A stretch of DNA of 64,000 bases, from the NCBI GenBank assembly GCA_964488865.1, contig CAZAWR010000032.1, positions 1-64,000 on the forward strand, in the 5' to 3' direction. The notes beneath the pieces were generated by a model. That model did no database searches and was not told the DNA's origin. It saw only the letters and a program-made list of their open reading frames with translations. A program made the position numbers and the translations under genes. The stretch is from MWCO01 sp964488865. GTDB lineage: Bacteria; Myxococcota_A; Polyangia; Polyangiales; Polyangiaceae. Position 1 is the stretch's first letter; every line of letters starts with the position of its first letter. Positions 45,438 to 54,443 of this stretch are shown in pieces.

Positions 45438-46441
45438 TCACCCGTATTCTTCCAGATCCGTCTCCACATTCCCCCCCTCCGCCGCCACCTGAAGCGCCCG
45501 GCGCAGCTTCGGGTCAGCCACCGCCCCGGACATACGACGCATGCGCTCCGGCTCCTCCCCGCCCGCGTGCAGCACAACCGCGGCCGCAATCCGCCGCAAT
45601 GGCTCCTCTCGCGGCTCCTCGAGTCCCGCCCAGAGCGCGTCCCGGGACAACGACGCAAGCCGGTAGGCGTCGGTCTGCCGTCCGATCGCCCGAAGGCTCT
45701 CCACCCACACGTCCGCGGGGCGACGGAAGGTCGGAAGCTCGAGCGACTCTCGACCCGGGGAATGGCGGTACGATGCCAGCGCCCGCTCGACCTCCCGCGC
45801 TACGGGGTCCATGTTTGGGGTCCGCATCGCCTGCCGCTGCCGGAGCGTGCGAAGCGATATCCGCTCTCCCGTCCGGAGAAGGAGGTCCAGCCCCGCTCCC
45901 TCGGCGGAAGCCCACCGGGTCCCCGGTTCCCCCCACGGCTCGGTCCCCGCCAGGTACCGAAACGACACGTAGCGAGATCGACCCAACCTCTGGAGCACGA
46001 GACCGTCCCGGCCCACCTCCAACAACGTGCGCGTCGCACGGAAGGCTCCCATCCCGATCGGTCGCTCTCGACATCGATCTCCGCCAGCGCAACCCCTTCG
46101 CGCCCCAGAAGCCGCACCCTCGCTCTCGGCGCGTCCGCCCTGTCCACGGTCGCCCACGTCACGGCCCCTGACGCAACGACGGGCCGACCGTCCAGCAGGA
46201 AGCCGGACTGCGACACCACGAGACGACCGGTTCGTCGGGAGGGCAGCGGCGATCCCTCGTACCTGCGCGTGAGAAACGAGAACAGCAACCCAGCGAACGC
46301 GAGAGTCCCCCCCACGGCGAGCAGCGCCGGCTGCGTCGGCCCCTGGGCGACCATCGACAGGCCCACCACCGCGAGCAGCAAACCGGAAACGAGCGCCTTG
46401 CGATTGCCCGTCAGCGCCGTGCAACCATCGATCTCGATCAC
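45438..46441 (-). pseudogene. Membrane protein gene with one-base frameshift
   Basis: The first part (from GTG 46441) reads as a membrane protein with two helices (LVSGLLLAVVGLSMVA, LLAVGGTLAFAGLLFSFL) and a PH-like beta segment up to ALAEIDVES. A second frame then continues from about 46060 (RPIGMGAFRATRTLLEV, SYRHSPGRESLEL) to a natural stop at 45438. A single base loss near 46060 separates the halves; joined they give about 334 residues. GTG 46441 overlaps the stop of the upstream beta-lactamase-like gene (GTGA), a real coupling. It may be an inactivated gene or an assembly error. Confidence 0.7.
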
Positions 46442-47673
46442 GGCCCCAACAGCCCCTCGATCTCCGCCCGCACCGCCTCCATCAACGGAGCGGAAAACTC
46501 CGACCCAGCCCCCGGCTCGTCGGACTCCATCGCAAGCACCGCGTAGTACCCAGTCTCCCAGTCGACCCAGGGACTGAAGCCATAAGCGCCCGGCGAGGAC
46601 ACCACGTCACAAGACGCCACCGCCCCCGCACAGTTCAGCCACGACGACCATCCATAGTGAAAGTCCAGGCCGATCGCCCCCATCGGGGTCTCCCCAATCA
46701 CCGCCCCCGTGTAGAGGTTCTCCCCGAATCGTTCGATGACCGACGGCGAGATCCACGATTCACCGTCGACTTTCCCCTTGTGAAACAGCACGGCGAGCAT
46801 CGACAGGTACTCGTCGGGCGTGGCGAGCAGACCACCCGCCACGAGCGGGTTCTGCTCCCCCGTGGCCTGCTTGGGGAGCGTGACGTAGCGCAGGTCCGGG
46901 CTGTCCAGCCCGAGCGGTGTCTTGAGCTTCGCGTCGAACAGCGCAGCCCACGCCTGGCCGGTCACCACCTCGGCCATCGCGGCGGCCACCGCCTGATGCG
47001 TCCCCCCATAGTCGAACCGCTCGCCCGGCGCCGCGAGCGGGTCAAGAGCGCCGATCTCCGCCACGCATTGCTGCAACGTCACCATCGGACGATAGATGCA
47101 CAGCGCGTCGGGAGAGATCCCCGAGACGAACGCCCCGAGGTGGTCGAGCGTGGCATTCGCCGCCGTCGTCCCCGTCCAGCCGAGCACCTCTCCAGGCGTA
47201 TCGGTCATGTGCAGCGTCCCCTCCTCCACCAACCGCAGCAGCACCAGCCCTGTCACCAGCTTGCTCGCGCTCGCTACGGGCACGCGACGGTCCGTCGCGA
47301 AGTCCCCAACCGTTAACTCGATGACCCGACGGTCCTGGGCGTCGTGAACGACGAGGCTGATCCCGTCGACGCCCGCGGGAGCGTCGGGGAGCGCTTCGGC
47401 CAGCATCTGCTGTAGCTTCGCGGTATCGAGCGCGGCGTCCACGTTACCATCGCTTACTGCACTGTCCTCCTCGGTCGCGTCCGGGCTCTCTTCGCTGGTG
47501 GCATCTTCACCCGAGGTGTCCGAGGTTGCCTCGGAAAGCACATCCGTTCCTGCGTCGGCGCTGGTTCCGCCGGCACCGGCGTCGGAGATCGCGTCGTCGC
47601 CGCAACCGACGGCCACGATGGCAGCCGACAGCGTGATCAGGCAGGACAGGGAGCGATGCGTGGGGGGTTGCAT
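46438..47673 (-). CDS. Serine beta-lactamase-like lipoprotein
   Basis: A 411-residue exported protein of the class C beta-lactamase/DD-peptidase family. ATG 47673 gives a lipoprotein signal (LITLSAAIVAVGC). An acidic Ser/Asp/Glu-rich linker covers about 25-75. The catalytic SxxK reads VASASKLVTGLVLLR, the YxN-like position reads FDYGGTHQ, and the later GFSPWVDWETGYYAVLAM suggests the usual C-terminal strand. Cell-wall or ester substrates are possible; antibiotic resistance is not implied. Transcribed with the frameshifted membrane gene downstream. Confidence 0.8.
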   Translation of the reverse strand: MQPPTHRSLSCLITLSAAIVAVGCGDDAISDAGAGGTSADAGTDVLSEATSDTSGEDATSEESPDATEEDSAVSDGNVDAALDTAKLQQMLAEALPDAPAGVDGISLVVHDAQDRRVIELTVGDFATDRRVPVASASKLVTGLVLLRLVEEGTLHMTDTPGEVLGWTGTTAANATLDHLGAFVSGISPDALCIYRPMVTLQQCVAEIGALDPLAAPGERFDYGGTHQAVAAAMAEVVTGQAWAALFDAKLKTPLGLDSPDLRYVTLPKQATGEQNPLVAGGLLATPDEYLSMLAVLFHKGKVDGESWISPSVIERFGENLYTGAVIGETPMGAIGLDFHYGWSSWLNCAGAVASCDVVSSPGAYGFSPWVDWETGYYAVLAMESDEPGAGSEFSAPLMEAVRAEIEGLLGP

Positions 47674-47722
47674 GGTGGGATCGTCAGGCAAGCGCGCCCG
47701 GAATGCAACGAGGCGCTGAGCA

Positions 47723-47830
47723 CCCAAATCCGGAGCCATCGGAGTGGGCCGGGCGGGTCGACCGCCGCCCCTCCGCGAAAACAACCAGAACCATCTGCGA
47801 CTATCCGCGGGATCTGCGGCGAACACGAAC
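47723..47830. repeat. Composite intergenic repeat B, copy 2
   Basis: Shares CCCAAATCCGGAGCCATCGG (47723-47742) with the first piece at 23244, and GAACCATCTGCGACTATCCG followed by CGGGATCTGCGGCGAAC (from 47788) with the second piece at 23270, now in reverse orientation. The interval 47674-47868 carries no gene. Confidence 0.7.
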
Positions 47831-47868
47831 GGGCAAGCGGTCATGGCTCGATGCTCGACGCTCACAGC

Positions 47869-49728
47869 TCATCGGCACTCCCCAACCCGCACCCCCGCCT
47901 CGACGGACCGGTCCACGCACGCTTCCCCCTGCTCGCAGTCGGGAGTCCCGGACGACGGGTCGCACAGCCGCACGCAGGTCCCCTTCGCACGATCGCATTG
48001 GAAGCCCGGAGCACAGGCCCCCCAGGACGAGCAAGGTTCGCCCGCTACTGCCTCGCTGGGATACCAGCACCGGGTCACCCCGGCCCCGAGCCAGATGCAG
48101 GCGATGCCATTGGCACAGTCTTGCGCGATCGGGTCGCACCCATCTCCCGGTTCGCAGTACGGCCGCTCCGACCCGGCATCCCAGTCGAAGCACGCTTGCC
48201 CGGCAGGGCAGTCGGTCCCGTCACAGTCGCTTCGACACCACGCCAGCCAGGTGCAGGACACCCCCGCTGCACACTCGCTCTCCCCCAGGCATGTGTCCCC
48301 ATCCACCAGCCCCTCTACCTTCGTTCGCTCGAGGTCGAGGGCGCCGTCGACCGCAAGCTCCGCGGGATCGAGCCGCTCGCCAAGCCGATAGATGGTCACC
48401 ACGTTCCCGAGCGCTTCGATGCCGTCCACCGGATTGCCTTGCACCACGAGCAAGTCGGCGCGCATCCCCGCCTCGATCCGCCCGCGGTCCCTCAGCCCGA
48501 GCGCCCACGCAGCGCCCGACGTCGCCGTGCGCAGCGCATCCGTCGGCGTGAGCCCCGCCTCCACGTACAGCCCGATTTCGCGACGCAGGGACACGCCATG
48601 GAACGTGGCGGGGTTGCCCGCATCGGTGCCCGCGACGATCGTCACGCCAGCTCGGTGGCACGTGCGAAGGTTCTCGAGGAGGTTGGTTCGCCGGCGCTGC
48701 GCTTCTTCTTGCGCCTCCGGCTCCCTAAGCGAGGCGACCATCGCCGGGTCCCGCCACGCTGACAGCACGTCCTGGGAGATGTCCTTCGCGGCATCGTCCC
48801 CAAAGACCTCGTCGAGCTGTCCCAGAGACGCGCGATGACGAGCGTCCTCCACCGCGGCCGTGGGAATCACCACCGCGCCGAGAGCCGCGAGACGACCGGC
48901 AAGCGCGTCGTCGATGCGATCACGGACCGGCAGGTGGGCGAAGAATCGCACGCCTGCGTCGAGGGCCTTGTGCATGTCGGCTGCCTCGGCCACGTGCACC
49001 ACGACGGGGATGCCGGCCGCGTCCGCGGTAGCGCGGAGCGTCTCGAGAGCCGGGCTGCTGAGCTCAGGCAGGGGCTTGGCGACCGTTCCCGACTCGAGGA
49101 TGGCCTTCACCACGTCGGGGCGATCACGGGCCAGATCGGTCACCACCGCGTGCGCGTCGATCGGATCGTCCACGAAGGCGCAGAGGTCGAAGCCTGGTCG
49201 GCCCAAGGTGCAGGGATGTCCACCCGTGGGCGTGAGCCCGGGGCCCGCGGCGAGCAAGGAAGGGCCCAGCAAGACCCCGTCTCGGATGCGCTGGCGGTAC
49301 GCGACGACGACGTGACGCTCGGCCCCCAGGTCGAGCGCTGTGGTCACGCCCGAGCGCAGCAACGCCTTGAAGTGCGCATGAACTGCGTCCTGAAGAACCG
49401 CCATGGCGGGAGGCCCAGCCGACGCACGGATGTGCACGTGCAGATCGATCAACCCCGGGAGGATCGTGTGACCCGGGAGGCGGACGACGTCCCCGTCGAC
49501 GATCTCGACCGGGCCTCGATGCAGCGCCGTTACCCGCTCGCCCTGCAGCACGACGGTGCCTTGCCCCGCGTGCGTGCCGTCGAACACGTTGGCGCCGGTG
49601 AGCACCGTGCAGTCGGGGCAGCCGACGCGTGCGGGCTGCTCCGTGGCGTGCGAGCCGCACCCGACGAGCGCGACGCAGATTGCGATCAGCGGCGCGGGAG
49701 ACGAGATCGCGGCAAGCATGGGGTCCAT
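47869..49728 (-). CDS. Amidohydrolase-family lipoprotein with Cys tail
   Basis: A 619-residue exported protein. The lipoprotein signal ends CVALVGC. The amidohydrolase domain (about 40-450) shows PGLIDLHVHIRAS (metal HxH), VVHVAEAADMH, an FFAHLP segment and TIVAGTDAGNP (terminal metal aspartate). These are the residues of imidazolonase/prolidase-like enzymes, so a binuclear or mononuclear metal hydrolase is likely. The C-terminal 150 residues are Cys-rich (CLGESECAAGVSCTWLAWC), as in the surface proteins nearby. ATG 49728 is used; ATG 49719 is an alternative. Confidence 0.82.
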   Translation of the reverse strand: MDPMLAAISSPAPLIAICVALVGCGSHATEQPARVGCPDCTVLTGANVFDGTHAGQGTVVLQGERVTALHRGPVEIVDGDVVRLPGHTILPGLIDLHVHIRASAGPPAMAVLQDAVHAHFKALLRSGVTTALDLGAERHVVVAYRQRIRDGVLLGPSLLAAGPGLTPTGGHPCTLGRPGFDLCAFVDDPIDAHAVVTDLARDRPDVVKAILESGTVAKPLPELSSPALETLRATADAAGIPVVVHVAEAADMHKALDAGVRFFAHLPVRDRIDDALAGRLAALGAVVIPTAAVEDARHRASLGQLDEVFGDDAAKDISQDVLSAWRDPAMVASLREPEAQEEAQRRRTNLLENLRTCHRAGVTIVAGTDAGNPATFHGVSLRREIGLYVEAGLTPTDALRTATSGAAWALGLRDRGRIEAGMRADLLVVQGNPVDGIEALGNVVTIYRLGERLDPAELAVDGALDLERTKVEGLVDGDTCLGESECAAGVSCTWLAWCRSDCDGTDCPAGQACFDWDAGSERPYCEPGDGCDPIAQDCANGIACIWLGAGVTRCWYPSEAVAGEPCSSWGACAPGFQCDRAKGTCVRLCDPSSGTPDCEQGEACVDRSVEAGVRVGECR

Positions 49729-50116
49729 CGTAGACCAGGCGCGGACACCGCGCACCTCCACGCACGAGCAAGGCATCGTGGGGAAGCCACCCGGTCGCGG
49801 ATGTGCGTGGCTTTTTTTTCGAGCACGTTTTGCAGGGCAGCTCGTGCGCTTTCGGAACTATTTTCGCTCGACCCATTGCTTTTGGAGTCGGCAAGGTCCA
49901 TCTTGCCGTCGCTATCCGCAGGACCTTCGTTTTGATCAGTTCCCCCAGTCGTCTCTCTTATCGCAGCCTCACGGTTGCTCTTATCTTCAGGGGATCCGCT
50001 CTAAGCTCGAGTTCAGTGGGTGACTGGTTCCATGTCGGAACGGTCCTCGAGGGAGCGCCCGACGCGCTGCCGTCACTCGTGGGTGATCTTCGTGCGCGTC
50101 ATTGGGGTTAGATTCC
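49729..50116. other. 388-bp divergent intergenic region with terminator
   Basis: Between the minus-strand amidohydrolase and the plus-strand RRM gene. Apart from the hairpin at 49784-49819 no coding feature is convincing. The 3' part is less GC-rich than its surroundings and may be the leader and promoter of the RRM gene. Confidence 0.5.
49784..49819 (+). terminator. Intrinsic-terminator-like hairpin without an upstream gene
   Basis: AAGCCAC (49784-49790) pairs with GTGGCTT (49807-49813), directly followed by eight Ts (49812-49819). This is a classical factor-independent terminator for plus-strand transcription, but no plus-strand gene ends here. It could be a leader attenuator or the end of a small RNA. 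Confidence 0.6.
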
Positions 50117-50422
<306 letters not shown>

Positions 50423-50706
50423 CCGACAGACCGTGACCGTCGCGCCATGAGCGCGCGGTCAACCCTCCCATAGCACGCCGGGCCATCGCTGGTCTGGTCC
50501 CTTCCAGAACATTCAAAGCAACCACCGAAGCTGCAAACGCCAACGAATGGTGTTGGACACGCGGTCACGTAGCGCCGCAGTCAAGCGGGTGTGTGCGAAC
50601 GGACGGAAGCGTCCTCTGCTCGCAATTCCCGGCTCCCGGCTCCCGGTCCCCAGCTCACCAGTTCGGCCGCTCCCTGCGGCTTCCGTGGTTTCCTCCTCCG
50701 CCGCGC

Positions 50707-51570
50707 CTACCCCACGATGCGACGCCGCGCCACGACACGCAAATTCCCCTCCTCGTCGAAGTCGACCTTGCCCTCCCTGAGAAGCAATCCGACAGCACGC
50801 TTGAAGGCCTTCTTGCTCATGCCGAACAGCGCTCGCACCTGCGCGGGACTCGAGTGATTGCCCACCCGATGCCGGCCGCCCCTGAGCGTGGACAGGATTC
50901 GCTCCGCGTCCTCCGGCCGCTCTTCCAACGCATGACGACGAAGAGACAGCGTGAGCTTCCCATCCTCCAGCCGCGTGGCGACACGGAAGCTGGCGGTATC
51001 CCCTCGCTGCAACGTGTGCGGCTCGTCGGCCGGGACCAACCCCACGAAGCGACGTTCGAGGATCACGAACAGCCCGATCCGCGGCTCGTTGCGCCACGCT
51101 TCCCCCTGCACCCACGTGCCGACCTCGAAGTCCCCCCCGGGCGCGAGCATCTCCGCCACACGCATCGTTCCGGCAAGCCGTCCTGACGCGTCCACGTACA
51201 AGCCGATCGGGTGCCGGTCTCCCACGGCCAACGGACGGGTCTGCTCGGCAAGCGGCACCAGAAGCTCCTTCGACAACCCCCAGTCGACGAAGGCGCCGAA
51301 CGGAACGAGGTCGGTAACCTCCAGGAACGCTACCTCGTCGAGCACGATCCTGGGCTGCACACGCGTCGCGATCGGACGCGTCTCGGAGTCCAGGTACACG
51401 AACACGTCGAGCGTGTCTCCAGGCGACGCGTCCTCCGGCACCTCCGCCGACGGAAGCAGGAGCGGAGGAATGTCGTCGTCGCCCGCAAGGTACGCACCCG
51501 GTGGTTCCAGGCGCACGATGGTCAGGGGGACAATGTGTCCGAGCAAAGATTCGTGGAGCCTGGGGTGCAT
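50707..51570 (-). CDS. cvfB: CvfB/YitL-like S1 RNA-binding protein
   Basis: A 287-residue protein with S1-type RNA-binding domains and a C-terminal winged helix, the architecture of CvfB (YitL). Strands such as LPSAEVPEDASPGDTLDVFVY, VAFLEVTDLVPFGAFVDWGL and TASFRVATRLEDGKLTLSL mark S1 modules; the end (FGMSKKAFKRAVGLLLREGK) is the DNA/RNA-binding helix set. CvfB affects virulence-factor and RNA regulation in Firmicutes, but in Myxococcota its role is unknown. Start is ATG 51570. Confidence 0.85.
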   Translation of the reverse strand: MHPRLHESLLGHIVPLTIVRLEPPGAYLAGDDDIPPLLLPSAEVPEDASPGDTLDVFVYLDSETRPIATRVQPRIVLDEVAFLEVTDLVPFGAFVDWGLSKELLVPLAEQTRPLAVGDRHPIGLYVDASGRLAGTMRVAEMLAPGGDFEVGTWVQGEAWRNEPRIGLFVILERRFVGLVPADEPHTLQRGDTASFRVATRLEDGKLTLSLRRHALEERPEDAERILSTLRGGRHRVGNHSSPAQVRALFGMSKKAFKRAVGLLLREGKVDFDEEGNLRVVARRRIVG

Positions 51571-51620
51571 GGGGTGGGACTCGACGACAGCGTAGCCGCT
51601 GCGGCGTGAAAACGGAAACG

Positions 51621-51797
51621 ATGCTCGTCGGCCCCTTCGTCTCCCTGTCCGTCGGCCAGTACTCCTCCCTCGGGTTCACGGACCTGGAAGGCGACGGCTC
51701 CGAAGTCGTCGAGGTGACCGAATCCATCGTCGCCACCGAGATGCACCAGTGGCTTTTTCTCGGCATCCAAGGGTCCTACTTCGACAACTTCCCGTGA
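51621..51797 (+). CDS. Possible small hypothetical protein
   Basis: A 58-residue candidate with protein-like sequence (TDLEGDGSEVVEVTESIVA, HQWLFLGIQGSYFDNFP). GTG 51606 would add five residues. The ribosome site is weak and no family is recognised; it could be the C-terminal piece of a decayed gene. Confidence 0.35.
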   Translation: MLVGPFVSLSVGQYSSLGFTDLEGDGSEVVEVTESIVATEMHQWLFLGIQGSYFDNFP

Positions 51798-51994
51798 GGC
51801 TGGCCCGAGGGTGTTGACCCGATCCGCGTCTGGTTGTACCCGGTTCTGTTCCCCCGCGCGTCTCGGCCGGAGACGATCGTGATCAGGCCGGTCTGATCAC
51901 GCCGCCCCCGCGTCCGGTACGCCGAGAACACCCGCCATCACGACGACGCGCAATGCATGCACCCGTCCGCGTGGTGGCTCCCGAGGGCTGGATC

Positions 51995-52975
51995 ATGACC
52001 CAGTTCGATCGCAAATCGTCGCCCGACCGCTCCCACCCCATCGCGGTCGTCGCCATCGGCGGCAACTCCCTCATCAAAGACAAGCACCACCAGGAAGTTC
52101 GCTTCCAGTGGGACGCCGTCCGCGAGACCTGCGTTCACATCGCCAACATGGTCGAGAAGGGGTGGACCGTCGTCGTCACCCACGGCAACGGCCCCCAGGT
52201 CGGCTTCATCCTGCGACGCAACGAGATTGCGTCCGGAGAGCTTCACACCACGCCGCTGGACATCATCGTCGCCGACACGCAGGGCAGCATCGGCTACATG
52301 CTCCAGCAGTGCCTGAACAACGAGTTCGTGAGCCGCGGGCTCTTCCGCCGCGCGTTCACGGTCGTGACCCAGGTGCTCGTCGATCGGGAAGACACCGCTT
52401 TCAAGAACCCCACCAAGCCCATCGGCTCGTTCATGGACGAAGCCACCGCCAAGAAGATGCGCGAAGAAGAAGGCTGGGACGTGGTCGAGGACGCAGGGCG
52501 AGGGTGGCGTCGCGTGATCGCCTCGCCGCATCCGATCGAGGTCATCGAGCAAGACGCGATCACCGCGGCCGTCAAGCAGGGGTGGATCGTCATCGCTGGC
52601 GGCGGCGGCGGTATCCCGGTCATCCGAAAGCAGGACGGACACCTCGACGGGGTCGCTGCCGTCATCGACAAGGATCGGCTCTCGGCCTTGATGGCCGCGA
52701 ACATCAACGCCGACCTGTTCGTCATCTCGACCGCGGTGGAGAAGGTGTCGCTGAACTACGGCAAGCCGGACCAGCAGGACCTCTCACGCATCACGGCCGA
52801 GCAAGCCCGACAGTACATGAGCGAAGGCCACTTCGCCCCGGGATCCATGAAGCCCAAGATGGAAGCCGTCCTGCAGTTCCTCGACCGCGGGGGACAGCGC
52901 GCCATCATCACCAACCCGGCGAACCTCGAACGCGCGATCAACGGCGAGACGGGCACCGTGATCGAACGGACCTGA
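51995..52975 (+). CDS. arcC: Carbamate kinase
   Basis: A 326-residue amino-acid-kinase-fold enzyme that uses carbamoyl phosphate to make ATP (fermentative direction). Motifs include VVAIGGNSLI, VTHGNGPQVG, ITAAVKQGWIVIAGGGGGIP and VDKDR-like AVIDKDRLSALMAANINAD, plus FAPGSMKPKMEAVLQFL near the end. ATG 51995 is chosen as the family start. No arginine deiminase or ornithine transcarbamylase lies in the window, so the carbamoyl-phosphate source is unclear. Convergent with the alcohol dehydrogenase gene by 24 bases, and near the glycyl radical enzyme. Confidence 0.94.
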   Translation: MTQFDRKSSPDRSHPIAVVAIGGNSLIKDKHHQEVRFQWDAVRETCVHIANMVEKGWTVVVTHGNGPQVGFILRRNEIASGELHTTPLDIIVADTQGSIGYMLQQCLNNEFVSRGLFRRAFTVVTQVLVDREDTAFKNPTKPIGSFMDEATAKKMREEEGWDVVEDAGRGWRRVIASPHPIEVIEQDAITAAVKQGWIVIAGGGGGIPVIRKQDGHLDGVAAVIDKDRLSALMAANINADLFVISTAVEKVSLNYGKPDQQDLSRITAEQARQYMSEGHFAPGSMKPKMEAVLQFLDRGGQRAIITNPANLERAINGETGTVIERT

Positions 52976-52999
52976 CCCACGGCCCGACTGCCATCCTCG

Positions 53000-54211
53000 T
53001 CACGCCAGAAGCTGCCTGACCAGCGTCTCGCACTCGTCACGCGTCATGAGCCGCGGCACAGGATAGTCCGGGTGCGCCTCCGCCAGTGCGCGGTCCACGA
53101 TCAACGGGATGTCCTCCGCACGTAGCTCGGCGATCGTGGTGGGAATCCCCATCCTCTCGTTCATCTGCCCGACTCGCTCGATGAACCGATCCGCAAGCGC
53201 GGCCTCCGGCTCGCCGACCTCTCCGATGCCTCCTGCGATCGCCAAGGACGCAAGCTTGTGCTCCGCTTCGACGCGGCAGAACCTGAGCACGTGCGGCAGG
53301 ATGATCGCGTTGGCAAGACCGTGGGGCACACCGTACAGGCCCCCCATGTTGTGCGCGACGGCATGCACGTAGCCCACGTAGGCGCGCGTGAACGCCGCAC
53401 CAGCGCAGTACGAAGCCAAGGCCATGCTGTAGCGCGCGTCGAGGTTCGCACCGTTGCGGTATACCTCCTCGAGATTCTCGAAGATCAACCGCGTGGCCTT
53501 CTCCGCGTTGTGATCCGTGAACGGGTTGCCGTTGAGCCCGATGTAAGCCTCCACCGCGTGGGTCAACGCGTCCATCCCCGTCGCCGCCGTGATGTGCGGC
53601 GGCAGCCCCACCATCAACTCGGGATCCAGCACCGCAATCTTCGGAATGAGCTTCAAGTCGTTGATCGCAAACTTCTCGTGCGTCGACGCGTCCGTGATCA
53701 CAGCCACGACCGTGGTCTCTGACCCCGTCCCCGCTGTGGTGGGCACGCAGAAGAACGGCGGAATCGGCAGCACCACCTTGAACAGACCCTTCATCCAGCG
53801 CACCGGTAGGTACGGGTTCGCCACCCTCGCCCCGATGATCTTGGCGCAATCCATGGGCGACCCGCCGCCGATCGCGATGATCGCGTCGCAACCATGCTCC
53901 CGGTACACCCGCACCCCCGCCGCGACGTTCTCGATCGTCGGATTGGGCTGCACGTCGTCGAACACCGTGTACGCAATCCCCTTCGCGTCGAGCGACTCGA
54001 GCAGCGGTCGGGGAAGCCCGATCCCCATCAACACCTTGTCGGTCACCACCAAGACGTGCCGCAGTCCGCGGATGCTCACGTTCTCCGCCAACTGCTTGAC
54101 GCTCCCCGGGCCCGTCAGAAGCACGGGAACGGGGAACGGCAGGACCTTGGCCGTCTCCTTCATGACACGTTGTTGCGTCCGGTACAGCGTCTTCTTCAGC
54201 GTCCAGAGCAT
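53000..54211 (-). CDS. Iron-containing alcohol dehydrogenase
   Basis: A 403-residue type III dehydrogenase. The nucleotide-binding region is IIAIGGGSPMDCAK. The metal site includes DPELMVGLPPHITAATGMDA, HAVEAY, AVAHNMGG and YGVPHGLANA (Asp and His ligands). ATG 54211 is preceded by GGAGGAGGTG on the minus strand. Such enzymes reduce aldehydes or oxidise diols and alcohols with NAD(P). It is divergent from the activase-glycyl radical enzyme fusion, a common pairing in diol or aldehyde metabolism, so it may reduce the product of that enzyme. Confidence 0.92.
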   Translation of the reverse strand: MLWTLKKTLYRTQQRVMKETAKVLPFPVPVLLTGPGSVKQLAENVSIRGLRHVLVVTDKVLMGIGLPRPLLESLDAKGIAYTVFDDVQPNPTIENVAAGVRVYREHGCDAIIAIGGGSPMDCAKIIGARVANPYLPVRWMKGLFKVVLPIPPFFCVPTTAGTGSETTVVAVITDASTHEKFAINDLKLIPKIAVLDPELMVGLPPHITAATGMDALTHAVEAYIGLNGNPFTDHNAEKATRLIFENLEEVYRNGANLDARYSMALASYCAGAAFTRAYVGYVHAVAHNMGGLYGVPHGLANAIILPHVLRFCRVEAEHKLASLAIAGGIGEVGEPEAALADRFIERVGQMNERMGIPTTIAELRAEDIPLIVDRALAEAHPDYPVPRLMTRDECETLVRQLLA

Positions 54212-54370
54212 GGGGCACCTCCTCCCGGCGGGGCACGATGGTACGGCGGGGCACGCAGCCTGGCCAGCCGATTGACGCACTCGGCCTTCTGGCCCGACCG
54301 CAACCGGTCGTCAATCAAGCGAAATGCCCTGCGATCGGCCCACGAACCAACGCCTCGCGTTAGCAGCTCC

Positions 54371-54406
54371 TTGCAATCTGTATATTCTGGTGCTACAGAA
54401 TCCACA
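54371..54406 (+). promoter_or_regulatory. Inverted repeat in the divergent promoter region
   Basis: ATTCTG (54384-54389) and CAGAAT (54396-54401) form a perfect inverted repeat with a six-base spacer, in an unusually AT-rich stretch between the dehydrogenase and the fusion gene. TTGCAA (54371-54376) and TACAGA (54394-54399) could be a weak -35/-10 pair with 17-base spacing. It looks like an operator for a dimeric regulator. Confidence 0.45.
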
Positions 54407-54443
54407 TAACTAACAGGCCAAGCTGAGTCCCCAGGAGGCGCCC

